Origin: Planotetraspora mira | GTDB taxonomy: Bacteria; Actinomycetota; Actinomycetes; Streptosporangiales; Streptosporangiaceae | NCBI RefSeq assembly: GCF_016863275.1 | Contig: NZ_BOOO01000004.1 | Span: 496,001-560,000 of the forward strand | DNA length: 64,000 nt | Direction of reading: 5' to 3' | Shown: positions 43,416 to 51,112 of the stretch, piece after piece | Position numbering within the stretch: the first letter of the stretch is position 1 | How the letters are laid out: each line of letters starts with the position of its first letter | Position numbers and translations under genes: made by a program | The notes under the pieces: generated by a model | What the model was told of the DNA's origin: nothing | Database searches by the model: none | Seen by the model: only the letters and a program-made list of their open reading frames with translations

Positions 43416-43951
43416 ATGACGCTCCTCCCGAAGGACGGCTGCCGGTCGGTGATGGGCTGCGACTCCTCCCCAAGCAGGTGCCGGAGTCGTCCGCGTATGC
43501 GGTGCAAGCGCATCGCGGCCGTCGACCTGGAACAGCCCACGACCTCGGCGGCCTGACGGAGGTCGAGCCCTTCCCAGGACATCAGCAGAATCAATTCCCG
43601 GTCGCCGTCACTCAAGGTGCTCAGCGCGGCGAATGCAGCTTGACGAGCGGCGATGGTGGCAGCGTGGTCTTCTTCGGTGCCATGGCGCGTCAAGTCCTCG
43701 ACCAGTAGATCCGCGAGCGCGTCTCGCCGGTTATCTCGTCTGATCAAGTTCAACGTGAGATTCCTGGCGGTCGTATACAGCCAGGGCAGCGGCTGGTCCT
43801 GTGGGACCCTGTCGTACTTCTCCCATGCGACCTTGAACGTCTCAGCGGCTACGTCCGCGGCATCCGCAGGACCGACTCGGCGCCACGCGTACCGCAGAAC
43901 CGACTCGTAGTGCTTTTGGAACATGCTGGTGAAGCCGGCCTCATCACGCAC
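43412..43951 (-). CDS. ECF-family RNA polymerase sigma factor
   Basis: 179-aa sigma factor: region 2 at about 5-75 (FTSMFQKHYESVLRYAWRRVGPADAADVAAETF; PLPWLYTTARNLTLNLIRRDNR) and region 4 at about 107-165 (LSDGDRELILLMSWEGLDLRQAAEVVG, HTH SRSTAAMRLHRIRGRLR). GTG start preceded by GGACGGAGT. It is translationally coupled to the membrane partner gene and probably autoregulated. Third codon positions are less GC-rich than in the core genes nearby, in keeping with horizontal origin. Confidence 0.92.
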   Translation of the reverse strand: MRDEAGFTSMFQKHYESVLRYAWRRVGPADAADVAAETFKVAWEKYDRVPQDQPLPWLYTTARNLTLNLIRRDNRRDALADLLVEDLTRHGTEEDHAATIAARQAAFAALSTLSDGDRELILLMSWEGLDLRQAAEVVGCSRSTAAMRLHRIRGRLRHLLGEESQPITDRQPSFGRSVI

Positions 43952-43965
43952 ACTCCGTCCTCTCT

Positions 43966-44142
43966 TCAGCGTTCCAATGTGATTTGGGCATCCACCTGAT
44001 AGATGTCGCGGAGCGCAGGGATATCACCGGCCGGCGCAAAAACAATGATGATGTGGCGACCGCGGTCCACAGATCCCGCACTCTGCTCTCTCACCCGCGG
44101 TCGGCTCATCCAAGGCCGGCGGGGTCGGCCGAAGAGTCGCAT
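43966..44142 (-). CDS. Doubtful 58-aa hypothetical protein
   Basis: Short frame ending 14 nt upstream of the sigma-factor gene. Its C-terminal half (HIIIVFAPAGDIPALRDIY) looks protein-like, but the N-terminus is Arg/Pro-rich and no RBS precedes the ATG. It may be the tail of a decayed gene. The rest of 43952-44252 shows nothing else. Confidence 0.28.
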   Translation of the reverse strand: MRLFGRPRRPWMSRPRVREQSAGSVDRGRHIIIVFAPAGDIPALRDIYQVDAQITLER

Positions 44143-44252
44143 CCCGCCGGCGGGCGGGCCGCATCTCGTGGGGACCAGACACAAGACAGAACGGGTCTGG
44201 CCGGTCACTGTCGTGAGCAGCGGATGGTCGCGGCCCTCGATCGCTTTCAGGC

Positions 44253-44564
44253 TCACATGTTGTACATGAGCAGGGAGAACGTTGCCAAGAACAGCGCCCA
44301 CCCCATGAGTCCGAGATATCCGACGATCAGCCCTGCCATCGCCAACCCAGAGCCGCGCTCCCCTGTTTTCTTGATCTTGCGGCGTGCAATGTGCCCGCAC
44401 ACAATTGCAGGAAGACTGGCCAGCCCCGTAGCGAGGAGCCCGGATAACGCCAAGATGATCGACGACAGGGCCATGGAGTTGACTCCGTCTTGGGGGTAGT
44501 GGCGTACCGGTACGAACGGATACTGCCTCTCGTGAGGGGGAATCCAGACGGGCATGTCATTCAT
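44253..44564 (-). CDS. DUF4190-type membrane protein
   Basis: 103-aa protein with a Pro/Tyr-rich cytoplasmic start (MPVWIPPHERQYPFVPVRHY) and two membrane helices (about 32-55 and 75-101) joined by GHIARRKIKKTGERGSGLAMAG, the DUF4190 hallmark. ATG 44564 has AGGCAA upstream; an in-frame ATG at 44609 would add 15 residues. These proteins are common and uncharacterised in actinobacteria. Confidence 0.8.
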   Translation of the reverse strand: MNDMPVWIPPHERQYPFVPVRHYPQDGVNSMALSSIILALSGLLATGLASLPAIVCGHIARRKIKKTGERGSGLAMAGLIVGYLGLMGWALFLATFSLLMYNM

Positions 44565-44769
44565 TTGATTTGCCTCTATCGGCTCCAACCGAAAGGCGAA
44601 CTTTTGCAACTAGAGCCACGATAGTCTTGCACGACACAAGAAATGGTTTGCACGGAATTCCACGAAAATATCGCAGGAACTGGCAGCAGGCCTTGTCTCA
44701 GGAGAGCGCGTTTCGAAAACTCGCCGTGAGGGTGCTTTAACGAGGGAGGAACTCCCGTTAATCCGGGGG

Positions 44770-44820
44770 CTGTCACGCGACGCCCTGAAGGACCTCCCCG
44801 ACCGCATCGACGCCGACTGA
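44770..44820 (+). pseudogene. 3' remnant of a lost gene
   Basis: The last 17 codons before TGA 44818-44820 (LSRDALKDLPDRIDAD) have almost only G/C third positions, while the same frame upstream runs into A/T-rich, non-coding-looking DNA without a start codon. The join near 44765 looks like a break point. The remaining 44610-44888 gap also holds a possible weak stem, GCCCCGC (44825-44831) with 44851-44857. Confidence 0.35.
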
Positions 44821-44888
44821 CCACGCCCCGCACCGCCCGCGTGTGAGAAGGCGGGGCATGCGGACGGCGCGGGGGTGGCCGTACGCCG

Positions 44889-45230
44889 TCAGGTGAGCGG
44901 GTCGTACTGGAACGCCCGGACCTCCTGCGAGCAACGGCAGGAGGCCGCGATCTTCTTCGCCCACTCCAGCGCCGCCTCGCGGGAGGGCAGGTCCAGGATG
45001 GTGTACCCGCCGTTCAACTGCGTGGTCTGCGGATAGGTGCCGTCCGTCACCGTGCCGTCACCGGCCACGAGGACGGGGGCGACGTCTTCGTCTATCCCGC
45101 CGCCGAAGACGTACACGCCGGCATCCTTAGCCTCCTGGATGACCGCGTGGGAGTCGCGTACCACGTCAGGAAAATCCTCGTCCGCGATCACCATGGCGGC
45201 GCTGGGGAAGGAGATGAGAAAGTGCGTCAT
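44889..45230 (-). CDS. YCII-related protein
   Basis: 113-aa cytoplasmic protein of the YCII family with the dimeric ferredoxin-like fold (MTHFLISFPSAAMVIADE; GVYVFGGGIDEDVAPVLV; LNGGYTILDLPSREAALEWAKKIAASC). Actinobacterial relatives often adjoin ECF41-like sigma factors, but here none is adjacent. Start 45230 gives the normal family length; ten more residues are possible upstream. It lies just outside the left copy of the nadD-end repeat. Confidence 0.85.
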   Translation of the reverse strand: MTHFLISFPSAAMVIADEDFPDVVRDSHAVIQEAKDAGVYVFGGGIDEDVAPVLVAGDGTVTDGTYPQTTQLNGGYTILDLPSREAALEWAKKIAASCRCSQEVRAFQYDPLT

Positions 45231-45313
45231 CCCTCGATCCTGCCGCGCGCCGGTGAACATCGTCGAGGTGTTCCTCGAACATTGCGTCCGATCTTCAATT
45301 CATCCACAGCACC

Positions 45314-45362
45314 GCGCTGGTCAGTGGTTGCCGTCCTGGTAGAGACCACGCTTGTTGATGTA
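45314..45362. repeat. Left copy of the nadD 3'-end direct repeat (att-like)
   Basis: 49 bp, 47 identical to 50378-50426, which is the actual end of nadD. On the minus strand it encodes [13 protein letters not shown] and a stop. Both differences (45345 and 45348) fall on third codon positions (CGT/CGC, GGT/GGC). The copy has no nadD in front of it: identity ends at the Tyr codon. This is what remains at the far end when an element integrates into the 3' end of a gene. Confidence 0.75.
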
Positions 45363-45548
45363 GCGCGAACACTGGCAACGTGACCAGGACCGATACGGAA
45401 CGATGCTGGTCAGGCCGCGGTTTCGACTTTCAGCGTCTTTCGCTGCTCTCCGCGGTTTTCGACGGTCATGTGCGACCGGGCCATCCACGGCTTGACCCTC
45501 CTGGACACCAAGGAAGCTCGCCAAGCTTGCGGCGCGAGGCCCGGCGCG

Positions 45549-45968
45549 ATGAGGTCTGACCTTCAGCGGGAGGCTCTGGACGCTATGCCTGACGTGCCGA
45601 CCTCGGTGTTGCGACTCGCGGAGACGCTGGTGATGCCGGCCACCTCCGCCGACGAACAGGTCGCGTGGGCTGACCCGCACCGGTGGGGCGTGGACGAATT
45701 GGCGCTCGACTTCGACTGGGCGAACAGGTGGGTGCCGTTGGAGGTCGACGAGCGATCGCCGGGACTTTTGTCCCCGGTGCTGCACGACCTGTTGCAGCGC
45801 ATCGACGATCGCTTGTTGGAGCTGAGCGGTCAGGCCAACGCTGACAGGTGGACCCCGGAGGGGCTCACCGTCGATCCCGGATGGGCTGACATTCGGCATC
45901 TCTCCAGTCAGGCACTCACCGAGATCGCCCTGGATCTGGTGGCCATCCCTTCGCCGGCGGATCTGTAG
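45549..45968 (+). CDS. Hypothetical protein inside the repeat-bounded segment
   Basis: 139-aa acidic soluble protein with no recognised family: a helical N-terminus (LQREALDAMPDVPTSVLRLAE), a Trp/Asp-rich middle (WGVDELALDFDWANRWVPLEVDE) and a C-terminal helix. The start is uncertain: ATG 45549 is used, an ATG 81 nt upstream is possible, and no strong RBS is seen for either. It is the first gene right of the left repeat. Confidence 0.5.
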   Translation: MRSDLQREALDAMPDVPTSVLRLAETLVMPATSADEQVAWADPHRWGVDELALDFDWANRWVPLEVDERSPGLLSPVLHDLLQRIDDRLLELSGQANADRWTPEGLTVDPGWADIRHLSSQALTEIALDLVAIPSPADL

Positions 45969-46047
45969 GCGCAAGGTAGGTCTACGGCCAACACCCCGCC
46001 CGAACCGTCATCCACCGGCACTTCTGAGAAAGGGGTCTGGGGCGCGG

Positions 46048-46336
46048 TCATGTTGGGATGCGGTAGCGGAGGTGTACGACGCCGTTGTCGAATCGGTGCT
46101 CGTCGAGGAGCTCGAGAACCGCGCCCGCCCGCCTGCGGCTCGAGAGCGCAGTCGGTGACCGTCATCGGCGACGGGCCACCAGGACGCCGGCAGGTCCGAG
46201 TCGACCCAATGCCGCCAGACGACGTCCCGGGCGCGGCCAGCACGCGCTCGAACGAAAAGGTGCGCCCGTCCAATGCGTACGTTGGACTGTCCTGCGAGTC
46301 AAAGGAACCGACAATCGTGCAGACGCTCTGGATCAT
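46048..46336 (-). pseudogene. Frameshifted hypothetical gene
   Basis: Three consecutive segments with clear coding character lie in three different frames: MIQSVCTIVGSFDSQDSPTYALDGRTF from 46336, then RDVVWRHWVDSDLPASWWPV, then VLELLDEHRFDNGVVHLRYR ending IPT-stop at 46048. Each has G/C-rich third positions. At least two frameshifts are needed to join them, so this is a decayed gene of unknown function. The neighbouring 46337-46497 is A/T-rich with no gene and probably holds the promoter of the next gene. Confidence 0.5.
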
Positions 46337-46497
46337 CGACGGATAACAGTTTTTTGAGAATTTAAGGAAAAGTACATCGGACTGACGCGGCAGGTCGGAC
46401 GCAATGCGGGTGGGTCGAAGTAGACCTAACCATTCCCTTCCAAAGAGAGGGTCACAGGGCTGTATTGTTCCTCCCCGAGAGAAAGGTGCGCCCCTCG

Positions 46498-47652
46498 ATG
46501 AATTGGCAAAACAGCGTAAGTAAACTTCCACCTGTGGCTGCCGTCCTGCTGCTCTCCGTGGCCCTGACCACCGGTTGCAACAGCCAGGCGGCGCCCTCCG
46601 GCGCCTCCGGTTCGTCCCAGTCCACCGGTCTCGAGTCAGCAACCGAGACGGATCCGGTCTCGGCCGCGGTGGCCGCAATGTCCACGCCGTCCACGCCGGC
46701 CAAGCCGTCCACGTCGGCCAAGCCGTCAACGTCGGCCAAGCCGCCCAAGCCGTCGGCACCGTCCTCGCCGACACCGTCGCGCAGCGCGGCGGCCAGCGCC
46801 GTTCGCGGCGGCTGGGTGCCGGTGAACCAGGCCGCATGGAAGCAGGCCCTGGACGTCTACCACAAGGTCGCACCCAAGAAGGTCCCCGCGGGAATCGTGC
46901 GAGTCCCCGAGTTCCACACCGACTGCTCGGTGTCCGGCCGCGCGGCGGACGACCCGATCGTGCTGCCCGGTCTGCCTGGCGCCTCCCACATGCACACTTT
47001 CTTCGGTCCGAAAGTGAATGCCACCACCACGCCGGCCAAGCTGCTCGCGAGCTCCACGACCTGCAACGCGCCCGGGGACCACAGCGCCTACTGGGTTCCG
47101 CAACTGCTGCGTGACGGCAAGACGGTCCCAATGAAGAACTTCCGCGTGTACTACGGCTCCCGGCTCAAGGACCCGTCGAAGGTCGTGCCGTTCCCCCCGG
47201 GTCTGGTCATGGTGTACGGCGACGCCAAGCGACAGGTGGCGACGCCGAAGGGCGCCTCCGGCCAGTTCTGGTGCGCCGGCAGCGCGGAGATCGGACGCAG
47301 CGCCGACGGCAACTGGCCGGTCTGCGCGAAGGGCGGCAATCTGATTCGTCAGGTGACGTTCGAGGACTGCTGGGACGGCAAGCACATCGACTCGCCCGAC
47401 CACAAGTCGCACATGGGGCCGGCCACCAACGGCAAGTGCTCCGGCAAGTATCCGGTAGCGGTCCCCAACATCTCGCTCATGGTCGGCTACAACTCCCTCG
47501 GCGGTAACGGCCTGAAGCTGTCGTCGGGCATGGCGTCCTCGATGCACGGGGACTTCATGAACGCATGGAAGCCGGAGAAGCTCGGCGCGCTGGTGAAGAT
47601 CTGCATCAACGCGGACGCCAAGTGCGGCATCACCCCCGGCTGGAACAGCTGA
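46498..47652 (+). CDS. DUF1996 lipoprotein
   Basis: 384-aa secreted lipoprotein. The signal ends in LTTGC (Cys about 27), followed by a long low-complexity tether of Ser/Thr/Pro/Lys (about 50-100, with repeated TSAKPS). The C-terminal 275 residues match DUF1996: VPEFHTDCSVSGRAADDPIV, GASHMHTFFG, and later FEDCWDGKHIDSPDHKSHM, with conserved His and Cys that may bind metal. DUF1996 proteins occur in fungi and actinomycetes and have no assigned activity. ATG 46498 with AGAAAGG upstream; an upstream in-frame ATG (46465) is unlikely. A terminator follows. Confidence 0.88.
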   Translation: MNWQNSVSKLPPVAAVLLLSVALTTGCNSQAAPSGASGSSQSTGLESATETDPVSAAVAAMSTPSTPAKPSTSAKPSTSAKPPKPSAPSSPTPSRSAAASAVRGGWVPVNQAAWKQALDVYHKVAPKKVPAGIVRVPEFHTDCSVSGRAADDPIVLPGLPGASHMHTFFGPKVNATTTPAKLLASSTTCNAPGDHSAYWVPQLLRDGKTVPMKNFRVYYGSRLKDPSKVVPFPPGLVMVYGDAKRQVATPKGASGQFWCAGSAEIGRSADGNWPVCAKGGNLIRQVTFEDCWDGKHIDSPDHKSHMGPATNGKCSGKYPVAVPNISLMVGYNSLGGNGLKLSSGMASSMHGDFMNAWKPEKLGALVKICINADAKCGITPGWNS

Positions 47653-47674
47653 CCGATCCCCACTTCGCACAACC

Positions 47675-47711
47675 GTGCCGGTGGTCCCGCGTTTCTCGGG
47701 GCCACCGGCAC
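47675..47711 (+). terminator. Terminator after the DUF1996 gene
   Basis: GTGCCGGTGG (47675-47684) pairs with 47702-47711, and an inner CCCG/CGGG (47686-47689, 47697-47700) extends the stem. Confidence 0.75.
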
Positions 47712-48042
47712 AGTGGACGTAACCATGTTCATTAACGGCATGCGCCGTCGTTTCCAATCGCATTCGGCTCGATTTTTCTGTGATTCGGCGAGTCTCCACA
47801 GCGTCTCCATAGAGAAAGGACTCTCTGTACGGAGAGCGTTCTCGTCATGGCCTCACGGTCTGAGACCGAGCAGATCCGGTGTCGCCTGCCTGTGAGGAGA
47901 TCTCATGCGTTCGCTCGCCGTACCCGCCCGTCGTCGATCGATCCCGCCACCGATGGGACGGGCGCGCTGACCATGCCTCACTCCGCCCGTGCACGGGTAC
48001 CGGGCCGGCCGCCCCCCTCTCCCACCAAGGACCTCATCCCTC
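47712..48042. other. Leader region with a short ribosome-bound frame
   Basis: No clear gene. A strong GAGGAG stands 5 nt before ATG 47905, opening a 21-codon frame (MRSLAVPARRRSIPPPMGRAR, stop 47968-47970). A/T-rich sequence at 47765-47830 may contain the promoter of the downstream operon. Confidence 0.35.
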
Positions 48043-48225
48043 ATGAGTGAGACTGTCCCGCGCGCCGTCGCATCCGGTGGCAAAGCACGTCGAGCCGGCC
48101 GTGTCATGGCCGTCGGCGCGCTCGCCGCATTGCTGGGCACCGGCCTGGTGTCCGTGACCGGCTCGGCCACCGCATCTGGGCCTCGCTTCTTCCGAGATCC
48201 GAGCGGCCCTGGCGAGAGGAGCTGA
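48043..48225 (+). CDS. 60-aa exported peptide or truncated gene start
   Basis: The product has a basic N-region, a hydrophobic core (about 22-42) and a typical cleavage context (GSATASG), then only about 14 residues before the stop. It is either a very small secreted protein or the start of a secreted-protein gene cut short. It ends 1 nt before the DUF305-like gene, whose RBS (GAGGAG) lies in its last codons, so it is co-transcribed. Confidence 0.4.
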   Translation: MSETVPRAVASGGKARRAGRVMAVGALAALLGTGLVSVTGSATASGPRFFRDPSGPGERS

Positions 48226-48226
48226 C

Positions 48227-48844
48227 ATGCGAGCGGGCACGATCGGTGCGCCGATCCTCGCAGCGGTCACGGTGTTGCTCGTCACGCGGTGCGTCGCCGC
48301 CGGGCCGGCCGCCCATTCGAGCCATCTGGCAGCGCAGGGGCAGGCCGTGCAGCCGATTCCGGGCGGCGCGCCGGCACCAGCGGTCACCTCCTCGGACTCC
48401 TTCAACGCGACCGACGTCGCGTGGTTGCAACTGATGATCCCGATGACCGAGCAGGCCGTGCGGCTCTTCGATCTGACCCTGGACAAGACCTCCAACCCGG
48501 AGATCGTGTCGTTGTCCAAGACCCTCGGCGCCGCGCATCGCGCCGAGCTGGGGCGCCTGCACAGCCTGCTCGACCGGTCAGGCATGCCGTACGTGAACGT
48601 GCACGAGGGACACAACATGCCGGGCATGGTGACGGCGGCCGATCTCGAAGCGATCAACGCGGCCGACGGCGCGGCGTTCGACCGGCTCTTCGCCCAGCAC
48701 GTGCGCGACTTCCTCAGGCAGTCCGTGCTGGTGGCGCAGGGAGAGCAGGACCAGGGGGCCGACGCGGACACCAAGGCGTTCGCCGCGACGATGGCCGAGG
48801 CTCACGCGGGTGAGCTCACCGGGCTTGAAGGCGTCGGGCAGTGA
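48227..48844 (+). CDS. Degenerate DUF305-family exported protein
   Basis: 205-aa exported protein; signal segment about 5-26. The rest aligns with the DUF305 four-helix fold: FNATDVAWLQLMIPMTEQAV, EGHNMPGMVTAADLEAINAADGAAFDRLF. In ordinary DUF305 proteins the positions after IP and within the third helix are His pairs (IPHHEQA, IEHHEGA); here they read MT and LR, so the metal-site-like residues are lost. It overlaps the ferric-reductase-like gene by 4 bp (GTGA), indicating joint function, perhaps in copper or iron handling at the cell surface. Confidence 0.72.
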   Translation: MRAGTIGAPILAAVTVLLVTRCVAAGPAAHSSHLAAQGQAVQPIPGGAPAPAVTSSDSFNATDVAWLQLMIPMTEQAVRLFDLTLDKTSNPEIVSLSKTLGAAHRAELGRLHSLLDRSGMPYVNVHEGHNMPGMVTAADLEAINAADGAAFDRLFAQHVRDFLRQSVLVAQGEQDQGADADTKAFAATMAEAHAGELTGLEGVGQ

Positions 48845-50244
48845 GGAACGCCGCGGCCGTGCGACCCGTTCACGACGGCGAAGCCGTTCCCACCGCGCCC
48901 AGGCGGCGCAGGATGCCTGAACGGGCAGCGGTGCCGCACGTGCATCCGCTGGTCGTGCTCATCCTGATCGCCGGGGGCGCCGTCGCCGCGACCTCCGGAT
49001 GCTGGTCGGGGATGGGCTCGGTGAACGGGCTGGACGGCTGGCTCGCCTGGGCAGGCCGGCTCACTGGCCTGCTCGCCGGATATGCCTGCGCGATTCTCGT
49101 GACGCTGGTGTCGCGGACGCCGCTGCTGGACCGGGGGATCGGCTCTGACCGCCTGGCCCGCTGGCACGCGGTGATCGCCCGGCACACGATCGTGCTCTCG
49201 CTCGCGCACATGGTTTTCGCGACCGCTGCCCGCGTCGCCGGCTCCGGAGCGGGCCTGCTGGGCGGCTCCGTGGGACTGATCGTGGACGGGCCCGAGTTGC
49301 CGGAGGCGACGGTCGGTCTGGCGCTCCTCGTCGGCGTCGGGATCGTCTCGGTCCGGAAGGTGCGGCGCCGGCTGCCCTACGAGCTCTGGCATTACCTGCA
49401 TTTCGTCACCTACGCCGGAATCTTTCTGGCGTACGGGCACCAGTTGCTCGGGCCGGACTTCCTCGGCGACCCACTGGCCACAGCCCTGTGGCTGGCTCTT
49501 TACGCGTCTGCCACCATCCTGCTGATCTGGTATCGCTTCCTCACGCCCGTGCGCCGGGGTCTGCGTCACCGTCTCACGGTGGCCGAGATCCGCAGGGAGT
49601 CGCCCGGCGTGGTGTCGGTCTATCTGATCGGCGAGCACCTCCGCGAGCTGGGCGCCGAGCCCGGGCAGTTCTTCCGCTGGCGATTCCTGACTCGGGGCTT
49701 GTGGTGGACCGCCAATCCCTACTCGTTATCCGCTCCGCCCAACCCCCGCTTCCTGCGGATCACCGTAAAGGCGGTCGGTCACCACAGCCGCGCGCTCGCC
49801 GGTCTGCGGCCTGGTGTCCGGGTGTGGGCCGAGGGTCCGTACGGCGCGCTGACCGCGGCTCGCCGACGGCGTCCCCAGGTGCTGCTGGTGGGCGGTGGCG
49901 TGGGCATCAGCCCGCTGCGCGCGCTTTTCGAGACCTTGCCGGGCCAGGTGACGCTGGTCTACCTGGCTCGCCGGGACGAGGACCTGATCCTGCGCAACGA
50001 GCTGGACGCCATCGCGGCAGCGCGGGGCGCCAAGGTCCTTTACACCGTCGACGAGACACCCGGATCACGGCGCGGCCGTGCCGTACCGCTGACCGGACGG
50101 TCACTGAGGGCCCTCATTCCCAGCCTGGCCATGCACGACGTGTACCTGTGCGGTCCCGCCGGGATGACGACCGCGGCCCGGCAGGCCCTACGTCGCGCCG
50201 GTGTGCCTGATCGCCGCATTCATTTGGAGCAGTTCGACTTCTGA
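48841..50244 (+). CDS. Ferric reductase-like flavocytochrome
   Basis: 467-aa membrane oxidoreductase. Six to seven helices (about 35-245) carry His residues placed for two haems (RWHAVIARH, SLAHMVF; ELWHYLHFV, YGHQL). The cytoplasmic half is a ferredoxin-reductase-type flavoprotein: FAD motif NPYSLSAPP, GPYGALT, NAD-binding VGGGVGISPLRAL and YLCGPAGMTTAA. It passes electrons from NAD(P)H across the membrane. The FMN-binding and ApbE partners often found with it are absent. GTG start overlaps the DUF305-like stop. A TTA codon at 49726-49728. It ends 133 bp from the right nadD repeat; this gap shows no further gene. Confidence 0.9.
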   Translation: MRNAAAVRPVHDGEAVPTAPRRRRMPERAAVPHVHPLVVLILIAGGAVAATSGCWSGMGSVNGLDGWLAWAGRLTGLLAGYACAILVTLVSRTPLLDRGIGSDRLARWHAVIARHTIVLSLAHMVFATAARVAGSGAGLLGGSVGLIVDGPELPEATVGLALLVGVGIVSVRKVRRRLPYELWHYLHFVTYAGIFLAYGHQLLGPDFLGDPLATALWLALYASATILLIWYRFLTPVRRGLRHRLTVAEIRRESPGVVSVYLIGEHLRELGAEPGQFFRWRFLTRGLWWTANPYSLSAPPNPRFLRITVKAVGHHSRALAGLRPGVRVWAEGPYGALTAARRRRPQVLLVGGGVGISPLRALFETLPGQVTLVYLARRDEDLILRNELDAIAAARGAKVLYTVDETPGSRRGRAVPLTGRSLRALIPSLAMHDVYLCGPAGMTTAARQALRRAGVPDRRIHLEQFDF

Positions 50245-50377
50245 TCGACCCTGCGGGCGCCTATTGATCATCCGTCCGGATCAAGCCACATGTCGACGCT
50301 CCCTGAGGACACCACCGAGTCCATCATGCGGGGTGGAGGGACCGGAGTGCTGGAGCGTTACCAGCGGACGCACACCT

Positions 50378-50426
50378 GCGCTGGTCAGTGGTTGCCGTCC
50401 TGGTAGAGGCCGCGCTTGTTGATGTA
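50378..50426. repeat. Right copy of the repeat: genuine end of nadD
   Basis: Holds the last 13 codons and stop of nadD plus 7 bp beyond. With the copy at 45314-45362 it bounds 5,015 bp. Outside the 49 bp there is no similarity between the flanks. Confidence 0.75.
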
Positions 50427-50996
50427 CTGCACGATGCCGTCGGGGACGAGATACCAGATCGGCTGGCCGTCCGCCACGCGCTCACGGCACTCCGAGGAGC
50501 TGATCGACAGGGCGGGGATCTCGATCAGGCTGACCTTGCCGTCGGGCAGGCCGGGGTCCTGGAGGGTGTGGCCGGGCCTGGTGCAGCCGACGAAGTGGGC
50601 GATCGTGAACAGCTCCTCGACGTCCCGCCAGCTCAAAATCTGGGCGAGAGCGTCGGCTCCCGTGATGAAGTACAGCTCCACGTCCGGCCCGTACGCCGCC
50701 CCGACGTCACGCAGCGTGTCGATGGTGTAGGTGGGGCCGGGGCGGTCGATGTCGACTCTGCTGACCGAAAAACGCGGGTTGGAGGCCGTCGCTATCACCG
50801 TCATCAGATAGCGGTCCTCAGGCGCGGACACCGTCTTCTCGGCCTTCTGCCACGGCTGTCCGGTCGGGACGAACACCACCTCGTCCAGATCGAAGTGGTG
50901 GGCGACCTCGCTGGCGGCCACCAGGTGCCCGTGGTGGATCGGGTCGAAGGTGCCGCCCATGATGCCGAGACGCCGCGTCGGAGCCCCATTTCTCAT
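50385..50996 (-). CDS. nadD: Nicotinate-nucleotide adenylyltransferase
   Basis: 203-aa NadD, which converts nicotinate mononucleotide and ATP to deamido-NAD. [15 protein letters not shown] (about 12-26) holds the HxGH nucleotidyl-transfer motif, and [13 protein letters not shown] (about 170-182) the ISST-like motif. ATG 50996 is leaderless: TAGGGT ends 7 nt upstream. The stop codon lies within a 49-bp repeat found also at 45314, so the gene's 3' end looks like an integration site that has kept its reading frame. rsfS, its usual follower, is 11.7 kb away. Confidence 0.95.
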   Translation of the reverse strand: MRNGAPTRRLGIMGGTFDPIHHGHLVAASEVAHHFDLDEVVFVPTGQPWQKAEKTVSAPEDRYLMTVIATASNPRFSVSRVDIDRPGPTYTIDTLRDVGAAYGPDVELYFITGADALAQILSWRDVEELFTIAHFVGCTRPGHTLQDPGLPDGKVSLIEIPALSISSSECRERVADGQPIWYLVPDGIVQYINKRGLYQDGNH

Positions 50997-51003
50997 GGGA
51001 CGG

Positions 51004-51009
51004 ACCCTA
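51004..51009 (-). promoter_or_regulatory. Leaderless -10 element of nadD
   Basis: TAGGGT on the minus strand, 7 nt before ATG 50996. No clear -35. Confidence 0.5.
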
Positions 51010-51100
51010 ACCTGCATACCGGGAGTAATCGGACACCACCCCTCTCTCAGCGCCACCGCCCGGGGATCCGCCGCCCCGCGCGCGCCCAGCCGACGAGGCA

Positions 51101-51106
51101 TAGCAT
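51101..51106 (+). promoter_or_regulatory. Leaderless -10 element of the M48 peptidase gene
   Basis: TAGCAT, 6 nt before ATG 51113, and no Shine-Dalgarno. The nadD and peptidase promoters share a 116-bp divergent region. Confidence 0.5.
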
Positions 51107-51112
51107 GCGGAC

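Noticed and set aside
45908-47131. A 407-codon minus-strand frame across the DUF1996 gene
   Set aside because: Most of it is antisense to the DUF1996 lipoprotein. Only the part near 46048-46336 has coding character, and it is split over three frames, so it is listed as a pseudogene.
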